Below are positions 19,356 to 27,213 of a stretch of DNA of 35,336 nucleotides, piece after piece. The notes under the pieces were generated by a model. It was not told the DNA's origin. It was given only the letters and a program-made list of their open reading frames with translations, and ran no database searches. Position 1 is the stretch's first letter; each line of letters opens with the position of its first letter. Made by a program: the position numbers and the translations under genes. Origin of the DNA: Candidatus Atribacteria bacterium (GTDB taxonomy: Bacteria; Atribacterota; Phoenicimicrobiia; Phoenicimicrobiales; Phoenicimicrobiaceae); NCBI GenBank assembly GCA_011056645.1, contig DSEL01000150.1, forward strand, positions 1 through 35,336, written 5' to 3'.

Positions 19356-19760
19356 TTAAAAGGTAAACTTTCGTGCCAGGCACGAAAGTTTACCTTTTAG
19401 TTTTTTGACTTGGAAAATATAAGCTAGAATAAGAAAAGTAATTATTCCCAAACTATTAGCCAAGATATCTCCCAAGGAAAATGTTCTTTCCGGAATAAAA
19501 TATTGGTAAATTTCATTAAATATTCCATAAAAAACAGATAATATTAACGCCAAAAAATATGGTGTGAGTGTTAATAAAATTTTCTTATCACTTAAGGTTA
19601 GCAGGCCAAGAAGAGCATGAATACCATAAACAGTAAAGTGCATCACTTTGTCCTGGCCATAAAAATACTGCCCTATTCCAGTTTCCGGTCGGGAAGAAAA
19701 AATAAAAATCATGATTGAATAAATAATCAATAGTATCCCCAGAAATATTTTTCTTCTCAA
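19356..19760 (-). CDS. VanZ-like family membrane protein
   Basis: A 134-residue membrane protein. Hydrophobic stretches lie near residues 5-21, 44-56, 63-83 and 100-116. The VanZ signature is present: DKVMHFTVYG, then FNEIYQYFIPERTFSLGDILANSLG. VanZ gives low-level teicoplanin resistance in enterococci, but most homologues have no known role. The start is TTG at 19760, with a weak GGTGATGG site. The C-terminal tail from about residue 120 is basic and is encoded entirely within a perfect inverted repeat that also supplies the stop, so the tail is probably not ancestral. It lies 22 bases after the aminotransferase gene and may be cotranscribed. Confidence 0.82.
   Translation of the reverse strand: MRRKIFLGILLIIYSIMIFIFSSRPETGIGQYFYGQDKVMHFTVYGIHALLGLLTLSDKKILLTLTPYFLALILSVFYGIFNEIYQYFIPERTFSLGDILANSLGIITFLILAYIFQVKKLKGKLSCLARKFTF
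19357..19399. repeat. Perfect 20-bp inverted repeat with 3-base loop
   Basis: The arm TAAAAGGTAAACTTTCGTGC (19357-19376) is exactly mirrored at 19380-19399 around CAG. On the plus strand it is followed by TTTTTT, the layout of an intrinsic terminator, but no plus-strand gene is here. On the minus strand it ends the VanZ gene and lies 8 bases before the ribosome binding site of the M42 peptidase gene. It could be a mobile palindromic unit or a processing or attenuation hairpin. Confidence 0.9.
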
Positions 19761-19782
19761 ACCATCACCCGCTTCTAAATGT

Positions 19783-20937
19783 TTATTCTTTAGCGAACAA
19801 AACTTTCTCGGCAGCTCCTATCCCTGCTCCCCACCTGAAATCATAATTTATATCAGATAAAGTTTTTTCAATAATGCTTAGAGTCGCCACTACTTCGTTT
19901 TCAGAAATATTTCCCATATGTCCCAAGCGGAATATCTTACCTGCCAATACTCCTTTACCTGCGGATACTAAAACGCCGTTCTCATACAGTTTTTTTCTAA
20001 AGGATAAATCCTCAATTCCTGCAGGATACAATATAGTTGATACGGTATTTGCTCGAATTTCTTCGGCAGCTAACATGTTAAACCCTAATTCCTTTAGGCC
20101 ACTTTGAAAAGCTTCGGCAAATCTTTTATATTTTTTAAATCTCTCTTCCAAACCCTCCTCCAACATAATTTTAATCCCTTTACTAAGAGCATAAACCATA
20201 TTGATAGCATGAGTAGAAAAATATTCTCCTGCCGGATTACGCATGACCGGCAGCCACCTGTTAACATCCATATAAAAAGCAGATATTTTCCCTAAATCAT
20301 TTCTTCTTTTTAAAGCCTTTTCACTAAATACTGCATTAGTTAATCCTGGAGGAACTCCGAATGCCTTCTGGTTACCGGTAAAAAGAATATCAATACCCCA
20401 ATCATCCATTCGCTCCTCAATTCCCCCGGTAGCACATACACCATCAACAATAAATAAAGTTTCAGGAAATTGAGGTAAAATTTCTCCTACTTCTTTTAGG
20501 GGAGCACAAACTCCTGTGGAAGTGTCCACATGGGATAAAGTTATAGCGTCAAACTTCTTTTCTTTTAATTTGCGGACTATTTCTTCTACTTTAACAACTT
20601 TGCCCCATTCGGAACTTAATACCTCTACTTCTATATCATGACATTTAGCTATTTCTATAAACCTATCCCCAAAAAAACCGTTTGAAACTACCAATAAGCG
20701 GTTACCCTTTTTAAGTGAGTTAACTATTGCGACCTCCATGCCCAAAGTCCCAGTCCCAGGTATTATAAAAGGCTGCCCCTTTTTGGTCATTACCACTGTT
20801 TTTAGATCCTCAAGAGTTTCTTTTAATATTTTTACAAATGTAGGATCTAAATGGGAAACGGTATCTTTGCTCAAAGCCTCCAAAATAGATCGATCAACAG
20901 GTGTAGGTCCGGGAATCATCATTAATTTCTTTTTCAT
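19783..20937 (-). CDS. Class V aminotransferase, alanine-glyoxylate / serine-pyruvate type
   Basis: A PLP-dependent aminotransferase of 384 residues. It begins MIPGPTPVD, typical of the alanine-glyoxylate/serine-pyruvate group. GTGTLGMEVAIVN (61-73) binds the cofactor phosphate, D165 in FIVDGVCATGG contacts the pyridine nitrogen, and K191 in FTGNQKAFGVPPG is the Schiff-base lysine. The real amino donor and acceptor are unknown. Its ATG overlaps the stop of comB (ATGA), so the two are translationally coupled. That pairing raises the possibility of a sulfonated or phospho-hydroxy acid substrate, such as sulfopyruvate/cysteate, but this is inference from context only. Confidence 0.9.
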   Translation of the reverse strand: MKKKLMMIPGPTPVDRSILEALSKDTVSHLDPTFVKILKETLEDLKTVVMTKKGQPFIIPGTGTLGMEVAIVNSLKKGNRLLVVSNGFFGDRFIEIAKCHDIEVEVLSSEWGKVVKVEEIVRKLKEKKFDAITLSHVDTSTGVCAPLKEVGEILPQFPETLFIVDGVCATGGIEERMDDWGIDILFTGNQKAFGVPPGLTNAVFSEKALKRRNDLGKISAFYMDVNRWLPVMRNPAGEYFSTHAINMVYALSKGIKIMLEEGLEERFKKYKRFAEAFQSGLKELGFNMLAAEEIRANTVSTILYPAGIEDLSFRKKLYENGVLVSAGKGVLAGKIFRLGHMGNISENEVVATLSIIEKTLSDINYDFRWGAGIGAAEKVLFAKE

Positions 20938-21689
20938 GAGTATTCTTTCCTTTCATTATTAAATATTTCTAAAGATATTATCCCTTCTCTAAATATGGGG
21001 ACAATATAAAAATAATCCAATTGGGAACAGAATTTTAAATCTTCACCCAAGCCAATACTCTCTAAATACTGACCATGTTGAGATTTTCTCAATATTCCCA
21101 AAATATCATTACCAAACTTTTCATGGAGTAATAGTGCTGTTAAATTAGCATCTGATTGATAATGGGTATCAGATAAAGTATTTTTTAAAGAGTTAATTAA
21201 TATTCCGGCGCAAGCAGTATCTTCTAAAGAATATTTACCCTCCTTTCCCGCACAGATTATTAAAATATCTCTCCGATAATTTGTGCAATAATTACAGACT
21301 GCCTGTAAATTCAAAAAACTTCCGATAATTATCCTATAAGCATCTTTAACCAGCTCTAATGTTTTGACCCCATTAGTCGTAGAAAAAACAATGGTTTTAT
21401 CTTGTACTGCTTGTTTTCTATATTCTCTTGGCGAATTACCTAAATCGAATCCCTCTATCATTTTCCCGTTTCTTTCCCCGCCTAACAATACCTTCTCTTG
21501 GTTAAATTGCCGCGCTTTTTCTTTGGCCTGTTCCGGAGATAAAATAGGAATAAAACCCCTGCATCCATTAGCCAAGGCAGTTATGATCGTGCTCGATGCT
21601 CTTAAAACATCAATGACTATTACTAATTTACCTGCTAATTCTGTATTTTTTATCTCTTCCGGGGTAAGCAAAGTTTCTAAATTATTCAT
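20934..21689 (-). CDS. comB: 2-phosphosulfolactate phosphatase family protein (ComB)
   Basis: The 251-residue product matches ComB, which removes phosphate from 2-phosphosulfolactate in coenzyme M and sulfolactate synthesis. Family motifs: VIVIDVLRASSTI (23-35), LLGGERNGKMIEGFDLGNSP (68-87), FSTTNGVKTLE, and ICAGKEGKYSLEDTACAG. AAGGA lies 5 bases before the ATG. Many bacteria carry ComB without the other coenzyme M genes, and ComA (phosphosulfolactate synthase) is not in this window, so the physiological substrate here is uncertain. It lies between apgM (31 bases upstream) and the aminotransferase (4-base overlap). Confidence 0.9.
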   Translation of the reverse strand: MNNLETLLTPEEIKNTELAGKLVIVIDVLRASSTIITALANGCRGFIPILSPEQAKEKARQFNQEKVLLGGERNGKMIEGFDLGNSPREYRKQAVQDKTIVFSTTNGVKTLELVKDAYRIIIGSFLNLQAVCNYCTNYRRDILIICAGKEGKYSLEDTACAGILINSLKNTLSDTHYQSDANLTALLLHEKFGNDILGILRKSQHGQYLESIGLGEDLKFCSQLDYFYIVPIFREGIISLEIFNNERKEYS

Positions 21690-21719
21690 TTTTTCCTTAA
21701 ACCTTAATCCCTTCTTCCA

Positions 21720-22928
21720 TTAAGCTCCATATTTCTGTAATTTTAAGGCATTAGCCATCATTAAAGGAATTGCATCTACTGAGGGGAATCTTCCCAACTC
21801 TCCCTTAGCACATTCCTTTTCAGTAAATTTTTCCACTTCATCTGCCCGGATATATTTGGAAAACAACATAAAGGGATTAGGGTGCCAGCTATGTCCCTTC
21901 ATTAAAGCGGGAGTTGAATGATCACCTGTAAATACCAGAACATCCGGATTTAAATCCAGCACCATAGGGATATATTTATCCACCTCTTCAATTACTTTAA
22001 CCTTTTGCTTAAAATTTCCGTCTTCTCCATAACTGTCAGTCTTCTTTATATGAAGATAAAAGAAATCATATTTACTAAAATTATCTTGTAAGGTTTTAAA
22101 TTCATCGCCCAATGCTTCTCCTGTTTTCAATATATCCATACCCACTAATTTAGCTAATCCTTTATACATAGGGTAGGTTGCTATAGCTGCCGGGGTTAGT
22201 TTAAATAACTCCTTCATAGTAGGCAATCCGGGATGTTTGGCAAATCCCCTCAGCAATACCGTATTAGCAGGATGATGGTCTTTTAGTACTGCAGTTGCAA
22301 GTTCAATAAATTCATTTACTATTTCTGAAGATTTTTTTGCCCTGGAATCTAAAGGTTCAGCAAATTTTATTTTTTCTCCTATTTTTTGGGGATCGGCATC
22401 TGAAAGAGCATCCTCTAACCCATCTCCTCTAAATACTACCACAAAACGATGTTCTTTCCCCGGCTTAATGATTACTTTGACATCCTCTATCTGAGTAATT
22501 TTTTCTTGCATTATCTTGCACAGCTTTTCATTTAATTCTGTAGCTATTCTTCCTGCTCGACGATCAGTTATTATTCCTTCTTTATCTAAAGTAGCAAAAT
22601 TTCCTCGACAGGCTAAATCACGCGAGGTAAGTTCCATCCCTATACCCAAGGCCTCTAAAACACCTCTTCCAATCTGATATTTAATCGGGTCATAACCAAA
22701 CAGTGAAAGGTGAGCAGGACCGCTCCCCGGGGTAATACCGCACGATATTGGATCAGTTAGCCCACAGGCAGATTTAGAAGCCAATTTATCCAGATTAGGA
22801 ACAAAAGCTTTTTCTAATACTGTTTTATTATTCTCTGAAGGTAAGTCCCCAATTCCATCAGCTACTAAAAGAACAATCTTTGATTCGGTTTTAATGGCTA
22901 ATGATTTCATTATTTCTTCATTTATCAT
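21720..22928 (-). CDS. apgM: Cofactor-independent phosphoglycerate mutase, archaeal type
   Basis: This interconverts 3- and 2-phosphoglycerate in glycolysis without bisphosphoglycerate (alkaline-phosphatase superfamily). LLVADGIGDLP near residue 20 gives a metal aspartate (D24), and TPGSGPAHLSLFGYDP carries the phosphorylated serine S69. YLHIKKTDSYGEDGN, FTGDHSTPALMKGHSWHPNP (further metal ligands) and the C-terminal LGRFPSVDAIPLMMANALKL are standard for ApgM. The length of 402 residues is typical. AAGGAG lies 7 bases before the ATG. The archaeal type occurs in many anaerobic bacteria. Together with ComB and the aminotransferase it forms a run of three genes acting on three-carbon acids. Confidence 0.95.
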   Translation of the reverse strand: MINEEIMKSLAIKTESKIVLLVADGIGDLPSENNKTVLEKAFVPNLDKLASKSACGLTDPISCGITPGSGPAHLSLFGYDPIKYQIGRGVLEALGIGMELTSRDLACRGNFATLDKEGIITDRRAGRIATELNEKLCKIMQEKITQIEDVKVIIKPGKEHRFVVVFRGDGLEDALSDADPQKIGEKIKFAEPLDSRAKKSSEIVNEFIELATAVLKDHHPANTVLLRGFAKHPGLPTMKELFKLTPAAIATYPMYKGLAKLVGMDILKTGEALGDEFKTLQDNFSKYDFFYLHIKKTDSYGEDGNFKQKVKVIEEVDKYIPMVLDLNPDVLVFTGDHSTPALMKGHSWHPNPFMLFSKYIRADEVEKFTEKECAKGELGRFPSVDAIPLMMANALKLQKYGA

Positions 22929-22960
22929 GTTTTTTCTCCTTATCTTAATTTTTATTGTTT

Positions 22961-25099
22961 TTAAATATTTTTCAATCTTTCTTTTAGTGAAGTATTCCTA
23001 TGAAAGGTTTTATTGTTTTTAATAGCAATCCATAATGCCTTTTTTGTACCGACTAATATCACCATCTCTTTTGCCCGGGTAATTCCAGTATATAATAAAT
23101 TTCTTTGAAGTAGCAAATAATGTTGAGTCATGACCGGTATAATTACTATTCGATATTCACTGCCTTGACTTTTATGAACAGTAATAGCATAGGCTAATAC
23201 CAGCTCATTTAATTCAGAAAATTCATAACAAACTTTTTTGCCGTAAAAATTGACCTCCAAGATATTTTCCTCGGTATCTATATTCTTGATCCTTCCCATA
23301 TCTCCGTTAAAAACTTCTTTATCATAATTATTTTTTATTTGCATTACCTTGTCATTTATTCTAAAAGAATGATTCCCATATTTAATCTGTTTTCCTTTAT
23401 GATTTAATGCCTCTCTCAACCGATAATTTAAATTATCTGCACCCACTTCTCCTTTATACATAGGGGAAAGGACTTGAATATCATCTACCGGATCTATTTT
23501 ATATTTTGAGGGGAGACGGACAGTACATAAGTCAATTATTTTTAAAGCAGCAACCTGAGGGTCTTCTTCTTCCATAAAATAAAAATCCCGCTCTCTTTCT
23601 CCTTTAAGTACAGGGTATTTTCCCTCATTAACTCGATGGGCATTTACGATGATCAAGCTCCTTTGGTCCTGTCTAAATATTCTGGTCAATCTCACTACCG
23701 GAATAGTGTCGGAATCGATAATATCTTTTAAAGTATTTCCCGGACCAACAGAGGGCAGCTGATCTACGTCACCTATTAAAATTAAAGTGGTTCCAGGAGA
23801 AACTGCTTTTAAAAGACTGTTCATTAATAGAATATCTATCATGGAAACCTCGTCTAAAATTATGACATCGGCTTTAATGGGATTTTCAGAATTCTTGGTA
23901 AAATTTCCATTTTTGGGACTATACTCTAATAACCTATGAATAGTTTTAGCTTTTTTACCGGTTGTTTCGCTTATCTTTTTGGCCGCTCTGCCGGTAGGTG
24001 CTGCCAAAACTATTTTTAGCTTGAGTTCCTCGAAAAGCTCAATTAAACCCAGGGTAGTGGTAGTTTTTCCTGTTCCGGGACCTCCGGTCAGTACTAATAT
24101 CCGGTTCAGGAGCACTTTATTAATAGCATCTTTTTGCTCCTCAGCAAAAGAAAAACGGTACTCTTTTTCCAAATATTTTATCTTCTTTTGCACGTTGATA
24201 TTGATTAACTGCTGAGGAAATTTTAATAATTCAATTAATTTTTTACTCACTTCCAGTTCAGCAAAATAATAAAGAGGTAACCAGACCCTATCTTCTTCTA
24301 CTATGATTTCTTGGTTATTTCTCAAAACATTTAAAGCTTTTTCAAATAATGATTCTTCTACCTCTAATAACTGGCTTCCTCCTTTAATTATCTCATCATT
24401 TAAAGCATAACAATGTCCCTGATTAGCCAATTCGTTTAAAATGTATTTAATCCCTGCTTTTATTCTGGCTGGCGAGGTAGCTGCTATCCCTAAGTTTTGC
24501 GCAATCCTATCCGCAATTTTAAATCCAATTCCAGATACATCGTCCACTAATCGGTAAGGATTTTCCTTTAACTTTTCGATAGCTCTATTACCGTATGTTT
24601 TATAGATCTTAACTGCATAACCGGTAGTAATCTGATAAGATTGCAAAAAGATCATTACCCTTTTAATTTCTTTATGTTCTTCCCAGGATCTACCGATCAT
24701 CTCCACTCTTTTTTCTGCAATGCCCTCCACTTCAGTTAGTCTCCGGAGGTCATGCTCCAGAATTTCTAAGGTATTGTTGCCAAACTGTTTTATTATCCTA
24801 TCTGCTGTTGCCGGGCCGACTCCCTTAATTAATCCGGAACTTAAATATCTTTTTAAACCAAGCAAAGAAGTAGGTAAGATTAATTTATAATCACTAAAAC
24901 TAAACTGCCAGCCATACTTAGGATTATTAATCCATTCCCCTTTTAATTCACAATTTTCACCAGTATTTACCGAAGCCATCGTCCCCACGATGGTAGCTAA
25001 TTTCTCTTGCTCTTTATCAACACTTATCTTGGCTATTATATAACCGTTCTCGTCATTTCGATATACGATTTTTTCAATAGTTCCTTGTATGGTTTCCAT
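22961..25099 (-). CDS. recD2: RecD2-type ATP-dependent DNA helicase
   Basis: A superfamily 1B 5'-3' helicase not tied to RecBC. The N-terminal OB-like region (about 1-75: IEKIVYRNDENGYIIAKI) and helix-hairpin-helix repeats (LIKGVGPATADRI near 90, DVSGIGFKIADRI near 187) are typical of RecD2. Walker A is GGPGTGKTT (339-347), Walker B is ILDEVSM (D416, E417), motif III is IGDVDQLPSVGPG and motif VI is AYAITVHKSQGSEY. I place the start at the ATG at 25099 (METIQGTIEK) because AAGGAG lies 5 bases before it; the frame extends 8 codons further up without support. Product 712 residues, all motifs intact. A role in repair or mismatch-linked processing is inferred from family members. Confidence 0.95.
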   Translation of the reverse strand: METIQGTIEKIVYRNDENGYIIAKISVDKEQEKLATIVGTMASVNTGENCELKGEWINNPKYGWQFSFSDYKLILPTSLLGLKRYLSSGLIKGVGPATADRIIKQFGNNTLEILEHDLRRLTEVEGIAEKRVEMIGRSWEEHKEIKRVMIFLQSYQITTGYAVKIYKTYGNRAIEKLKENPYRLVDDVSGIGFKIADRIAQNLGIAATSPARIKAGIKYILNELANQGHCYALNDEIIKGGSQLLEVEESLFEKALNVLRNNQEIIVEEDRVWLPLYYFAELEVSKKLIELLKFPQQLININVQKKIKYLEKEYRFSFAEEQKDAINKVLLNRILVLTGGPGTGKTTTTLGLIELFEELKLKIVLAAPTGRAAKKISETTGKKAKTIHRLLEYSPKNGNFTKNSENPIKADVIILDEVSMIDILLMNSLLKAVSPGTTLILIGDVDQLPSVGPGNTLKDIIDSDTIPVVRLTRIFRQDQRSLIIVNAHRVNEGKYPVLKGERERDFYFMEEEDPQVAALKIIDLCTVRLPSKYKIDPVDDIQVLSPMYKGEVGADNLNYRLREALNHKGKQIKYGNHSFRINDKVMQIKNNYDKEVFNGDMGRIKNIDTEENILEVNFYGKKVCYEFSELNELVLAYAITVHKSQGSEYRIVIIPVMTQHYLLLQRNLLYTGITRAKEMVILVGTKKALWIAIKNNKTFHRNTSLKERLKNI

Positions 25100-25117
25100 C
25101 TGTTCTCCTTCGGAAAA

Positions 25118-25165
25118 ATTCACCGGTTCTCCGATTCATCAATTCACCGATTCCCCAATTGACCA
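25118..25165. repeat. Octamer array, six in-register variants
   Basis: Six consecutive 8-base words follow one another without gaps: ATTCACCG, GTTCTCCG, ATTCATCA, ATTCACCG, ATTCCCCA, ATTGACCA, then ATT. The array fills the gap between the recD2 start and the yjbQ gene and runs into yjbQ, supplying its stop codon and last codons. Confidence 0.75.
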
Positions 25166-25554
25166 ATTATTTTTATAAAAAAATGTCTTGTCCGAGGACC
25201 ATCAAACTCACAAAAACATATTCCCTGCCAGGTTCCCAGAAGAAGATTATTATTTTTCACGGGCACATTTACCGAAGAGCCGATAATACTTGCTTTAATA
25301 TGAGCAGCAGAGTTTCCTTCCAAATGAGTGTAGTTATCTTTAAAAGGTATGACCTTATTTAGCTCCCGAACTATATCCTGCTTAACACTGGGATCAGTAT
25401 TTTCATTAATAGTAATTCCGGCGGTGGTATGAGGGATAAAAACACAACACAATCCTTCTGTAATTTTACTTTCACTTATAGCATCTTGGACTTGAGTGGT
25501 TATATCTAAAATTTGTGTTTGAGCGCTGGTTTGAATGGTAATTTCTTTTAACAT
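25144..25554 (-). CDS. yjbQ: YjbQ / UPF0047 family protein (secondary thiamine-phosphate synthase enzyme)
   Basis: A small, single-domain protein of 136 residues. The conserved set is present: CVFIPHTTAGITINENTDP (metal/phosphate histidine), HLEGNSAAHIKASIIG, and GTWQGICFCEFDGPR. E. coli YjbQ has weak thiamine-phosphate synthase activity; the main role is unknown. The usual family C-terminus ends close to FIKIIG; here the extra residues QLGNR and the stop are encoded by the 8-bp repeat array. GAGAGAGG precedes the ATG. It sits between the DUF2007 gene and recD2 on the same strand, and no functional link is apparent. Confidence 0.92.
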   Translation of the reverse strand: MLKEITIQTSAQTQILDITTQVQDAISESKITEGLCCVFIPHTTAGITINENTDPSVKQDIVRELNKVIPFKDNYTHLEGNSAAHIKASIIGSSVNVPVKNNNLLLGTWQGICFCEFDGPRTRHFFIKIIGQLGNR

Positions 25555-25583
25555 AATTACCTCTCTCTCAATTAGTTGGTTAC

Positions 25584-25829
25584 CTAAATGTTTTTATTAA
25601 TAATCTCTCTGCTTTTCTTTAAATCTTTTTCAGAGACCAAAATACTTACTTCTGCTAATCCATCCATGGTAAAAGGATAAACTGAGCGGGTAATATCTGA
25701 TTGCAGGATACATCTAATATTAAAACTCGCTAACAAACTCTCAATAGCCAGGGCTTCATCTTCACGAGGGACCCGGCACAGTTCAACAATTTTTATATCT
25801 TGATCTTTATTTTCACTATTTTTAGACAA
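25584..25829 (-). CDS. DUF2007 domain small protein
   Basis: An 81-residue protein. VELCRVPREDEALAIESLLASF, then CILQSD, SVYPFTMDGLAEVSILV and a final KKSREII helix match the DUF2007 pattern (putative signal-transducing, PII-like fold), best known as a ferredoxin-like domain of unknown role. The start is TTG at 25829, supported by GGAGG 7 bases upstream; there is no in-frame ATG. An octamer array begins immediately upstream of this ribosome binding site. It precedes yjbQ by 29 bases and is probably cotranscribed. Confidence 0.82.
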   Translation of the reverse strand: MSKNSENKDQDIKIVELCRVPREDEALAIESLLASFNIRCILQSDITRSVYPFTMDGLAEVSILVSEKDLKKSREIINKNI

Positions 25830-25842
25830 TATACTTCCTCCA

Positions 25843-25882
25843 ATTCATCAATTCACCGATTCACCAATTGACCAATTGACCA
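25843..25882. repeat. Octamer array, five in-register variants
   Basis: ATTCATCA, ATTCACCG, ATTCACCA, ATTGACCA and ATTGACCA are contiguous. The first three words of the array at 25118 recur here almost in the same order. It abuts the ribosome binding site of the DUF2007 gene. Confidence 0.75.
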
Positions 25883-25909
25883 ATTAAATTAGTCGTTATT
25901 GAATATTTG

Positions 25910-25976
25910 TACGGGTCGGATTTATCCGACCCGTATTATTTTTTAATTCTCTGACGGGTTCGATGAATCGAACCCC
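25910..25976. repeat. Composite two-hairpin palindromic repeat, intact copy
   Basis: The first palindrome is TACGGGTCGGAT-TT-ATCCGACCCGTA (25910-25935, perfect 12-bp arms), followed by an AT-rich spacer with a T-run. The second is GGGTTCGAT-GA-ATCGAACCC (25956-25975, perfect 9-bp arms). Both units occur degenerately at 17411-17480. It lies between larC and the DUF2007 gene, an operon boundary, but the orientation of the T-run does not suit a terminator for the minus-strand larC. Confidence 0.8.
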
Positions 25977-26013
25977 TTATTACTGTATTTTCCTATCCGC
26001 TAAACGCTCTATA

Positions 26014-27213
26014 CTACCCGCTAACTTGTAATTTATCATAAGCAATCTTCTTTGCTTCATCATATACTTCTTTAAGTGGAATCTGCTGCTGTTTTGCAAT
26101 CTTCTTACAATCTATATATTCGGGAGCAATATTTTTTATTTTTCCTTTAAATATACCGACCTTAACTCTAATTTTACCATGTTTTGTGTCGGCAATAAAA
26201 TCCTGTTGAGTCAGCTTCATTCTTTTTATTTCTCTCATCCTTACCCCCAGGGTAGTGGATTCTGAAAATAATACTTCTAATATTTCCTTAAGATCTTGTT
26301 CATAAACAAGAATACTAAGCATATGAGCGGGACGATTCTTTTTCATCTGGATAGGAGTCAAAAATACATCTAACGCTCCTTGAGAAAATAATTGATCCAT
26401 AATATAATCATAAAATTCCGGATTCATATCATCAATATTAGTTTCTATCAATACAGCTTCATCGCTAACATAACTATCTTTCAATTGCTCGTCTTTTAAC
26501 CTTTTCTTCCCTATGCTTATTCTTAAAAGATTAGGGATATTAAACTCTTTCTCTCCTGCCCCATATCCTATCCTTTCTATTTCCATCAAAGGTCTTTCTC
26601 CAAAACTTTTTGCAAGACTGCTAATAATTGCTGCCCCTGTTGGGGTAATCATTTCACTTTCGATACCTCCGCCGTAAGTTGGTATATTCTTTAGCAATTC
26701 TAAGGTAGCCGGAGCAGGAACCGGGATAATTCCATGAGCGCATTCTACAAAACCCTTTCCCAAAGGTAAAGCCGACGAATATATTTCTTCTATTCCTAAG
26801 ATTTTTATCCCTATTACCGTAGAAGTAATATCAATAATGCTATCCAATCCTCCAATTTCATGAAAATGAATTTCATCCATGTCTTTCTGGTGAATTTTAG
26901 ATTCAACTTGGGCTATATTAAAAAATATCCTTATAACCTCTTTTTTAATCTCTTCATCTAATTTACTCTTTTTTAGGATAGTTAAAATATCTTTAAACCT
27001 TCTCTCCACTCCTTCTTCTTTTATCTTTACCTTAAATTGAGTGGCTGAAATTCCTTTTTTTGCTACTTTGTCCGCTTCTAACTGATAACCGGTAAGACCT
27101 ATTTTTTTTAATTCCGTCTCTAATGTTTCTATCTTTAATCCTGCATCAAGTAAGGCACCAACAGTCATATCCCCACTAATACCGGAAAAACAATCAAAAT
27201 AAGCAATCTTCAT
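26014..27213 (-). CDS. larC: LarC, nickel insertion enzyme for the nickel-pincer nucleotide cofactor
   Basis: This catalyses CTP-dependent nickel insertion into pyridinium-3,5-bisthiocarboxylic acid mononucleotide, the last step of the lactate racemase cofactor pathway. MKIAYFDCFSGISGDMTVGALLDAG is the family N-terminus (DUF111); HQKDMDEIHFHEIGGLDSI supplies histidine-rich ligands; ETNIDDMNPEFYDYIMDQL and TTLGVRMREI lie in the C-terminal half. The gene is one continuous 399-codon frame, whereas Lactobacillus plantarum makes LarC by a programmed frameshift between larC1 and larC2. GAGGTGAAGGA lies right before the ATG, which overlaps the larB stop by 4 bases. Confidence 0.95.
   Translation of the reverse strand: MKIAYFDCFSGISGDMTVGALLDAGLKIETLETELKKIGLTGYQLEADKVAKKGISATQFKVKIKEEGVERRFKDILTILKKSKLDEEIKKEVIRIFFNIAQVESKIHQKDMDEIHFHEIGGLDSIIDITSTVIGIKILGIEEIYSSALPLGKGFVECAHGIIPVPAPATLELLKNIPTYGGGIESEMITPTGAAIISSLAKSFGERPLMEIERIGYGAGEKEFNIPNLLRISIGKKRLKDEQLKDSYVSDEAVLIETNIDDMNPEFYDYIMDQLFSQGALDVFLTPIQMKKNRPAHMLSILVYEQDLKEILEVLFSESTTLGVRMREIKRMKLTQQDFIADTKHGKIRVKVGIFKGKIKNIAPEYIDCKKIAKQQQIPLKEVYDEAKKIAYDKLQVSG

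Noticed and set aside
19357-19399. Intrinsic terminator of the minus-strand VanZ transcript
   Set aside because: The hairpin is strong, but the T-run lies on the plus-strand side; on the minus strand it is followed by the ribosome binding site of the next gene.
25118-25165. CRISPR-like array
   Set aside because: The units are 8 bp, contiguous and variable, with no spacers and no cas genes nearby.
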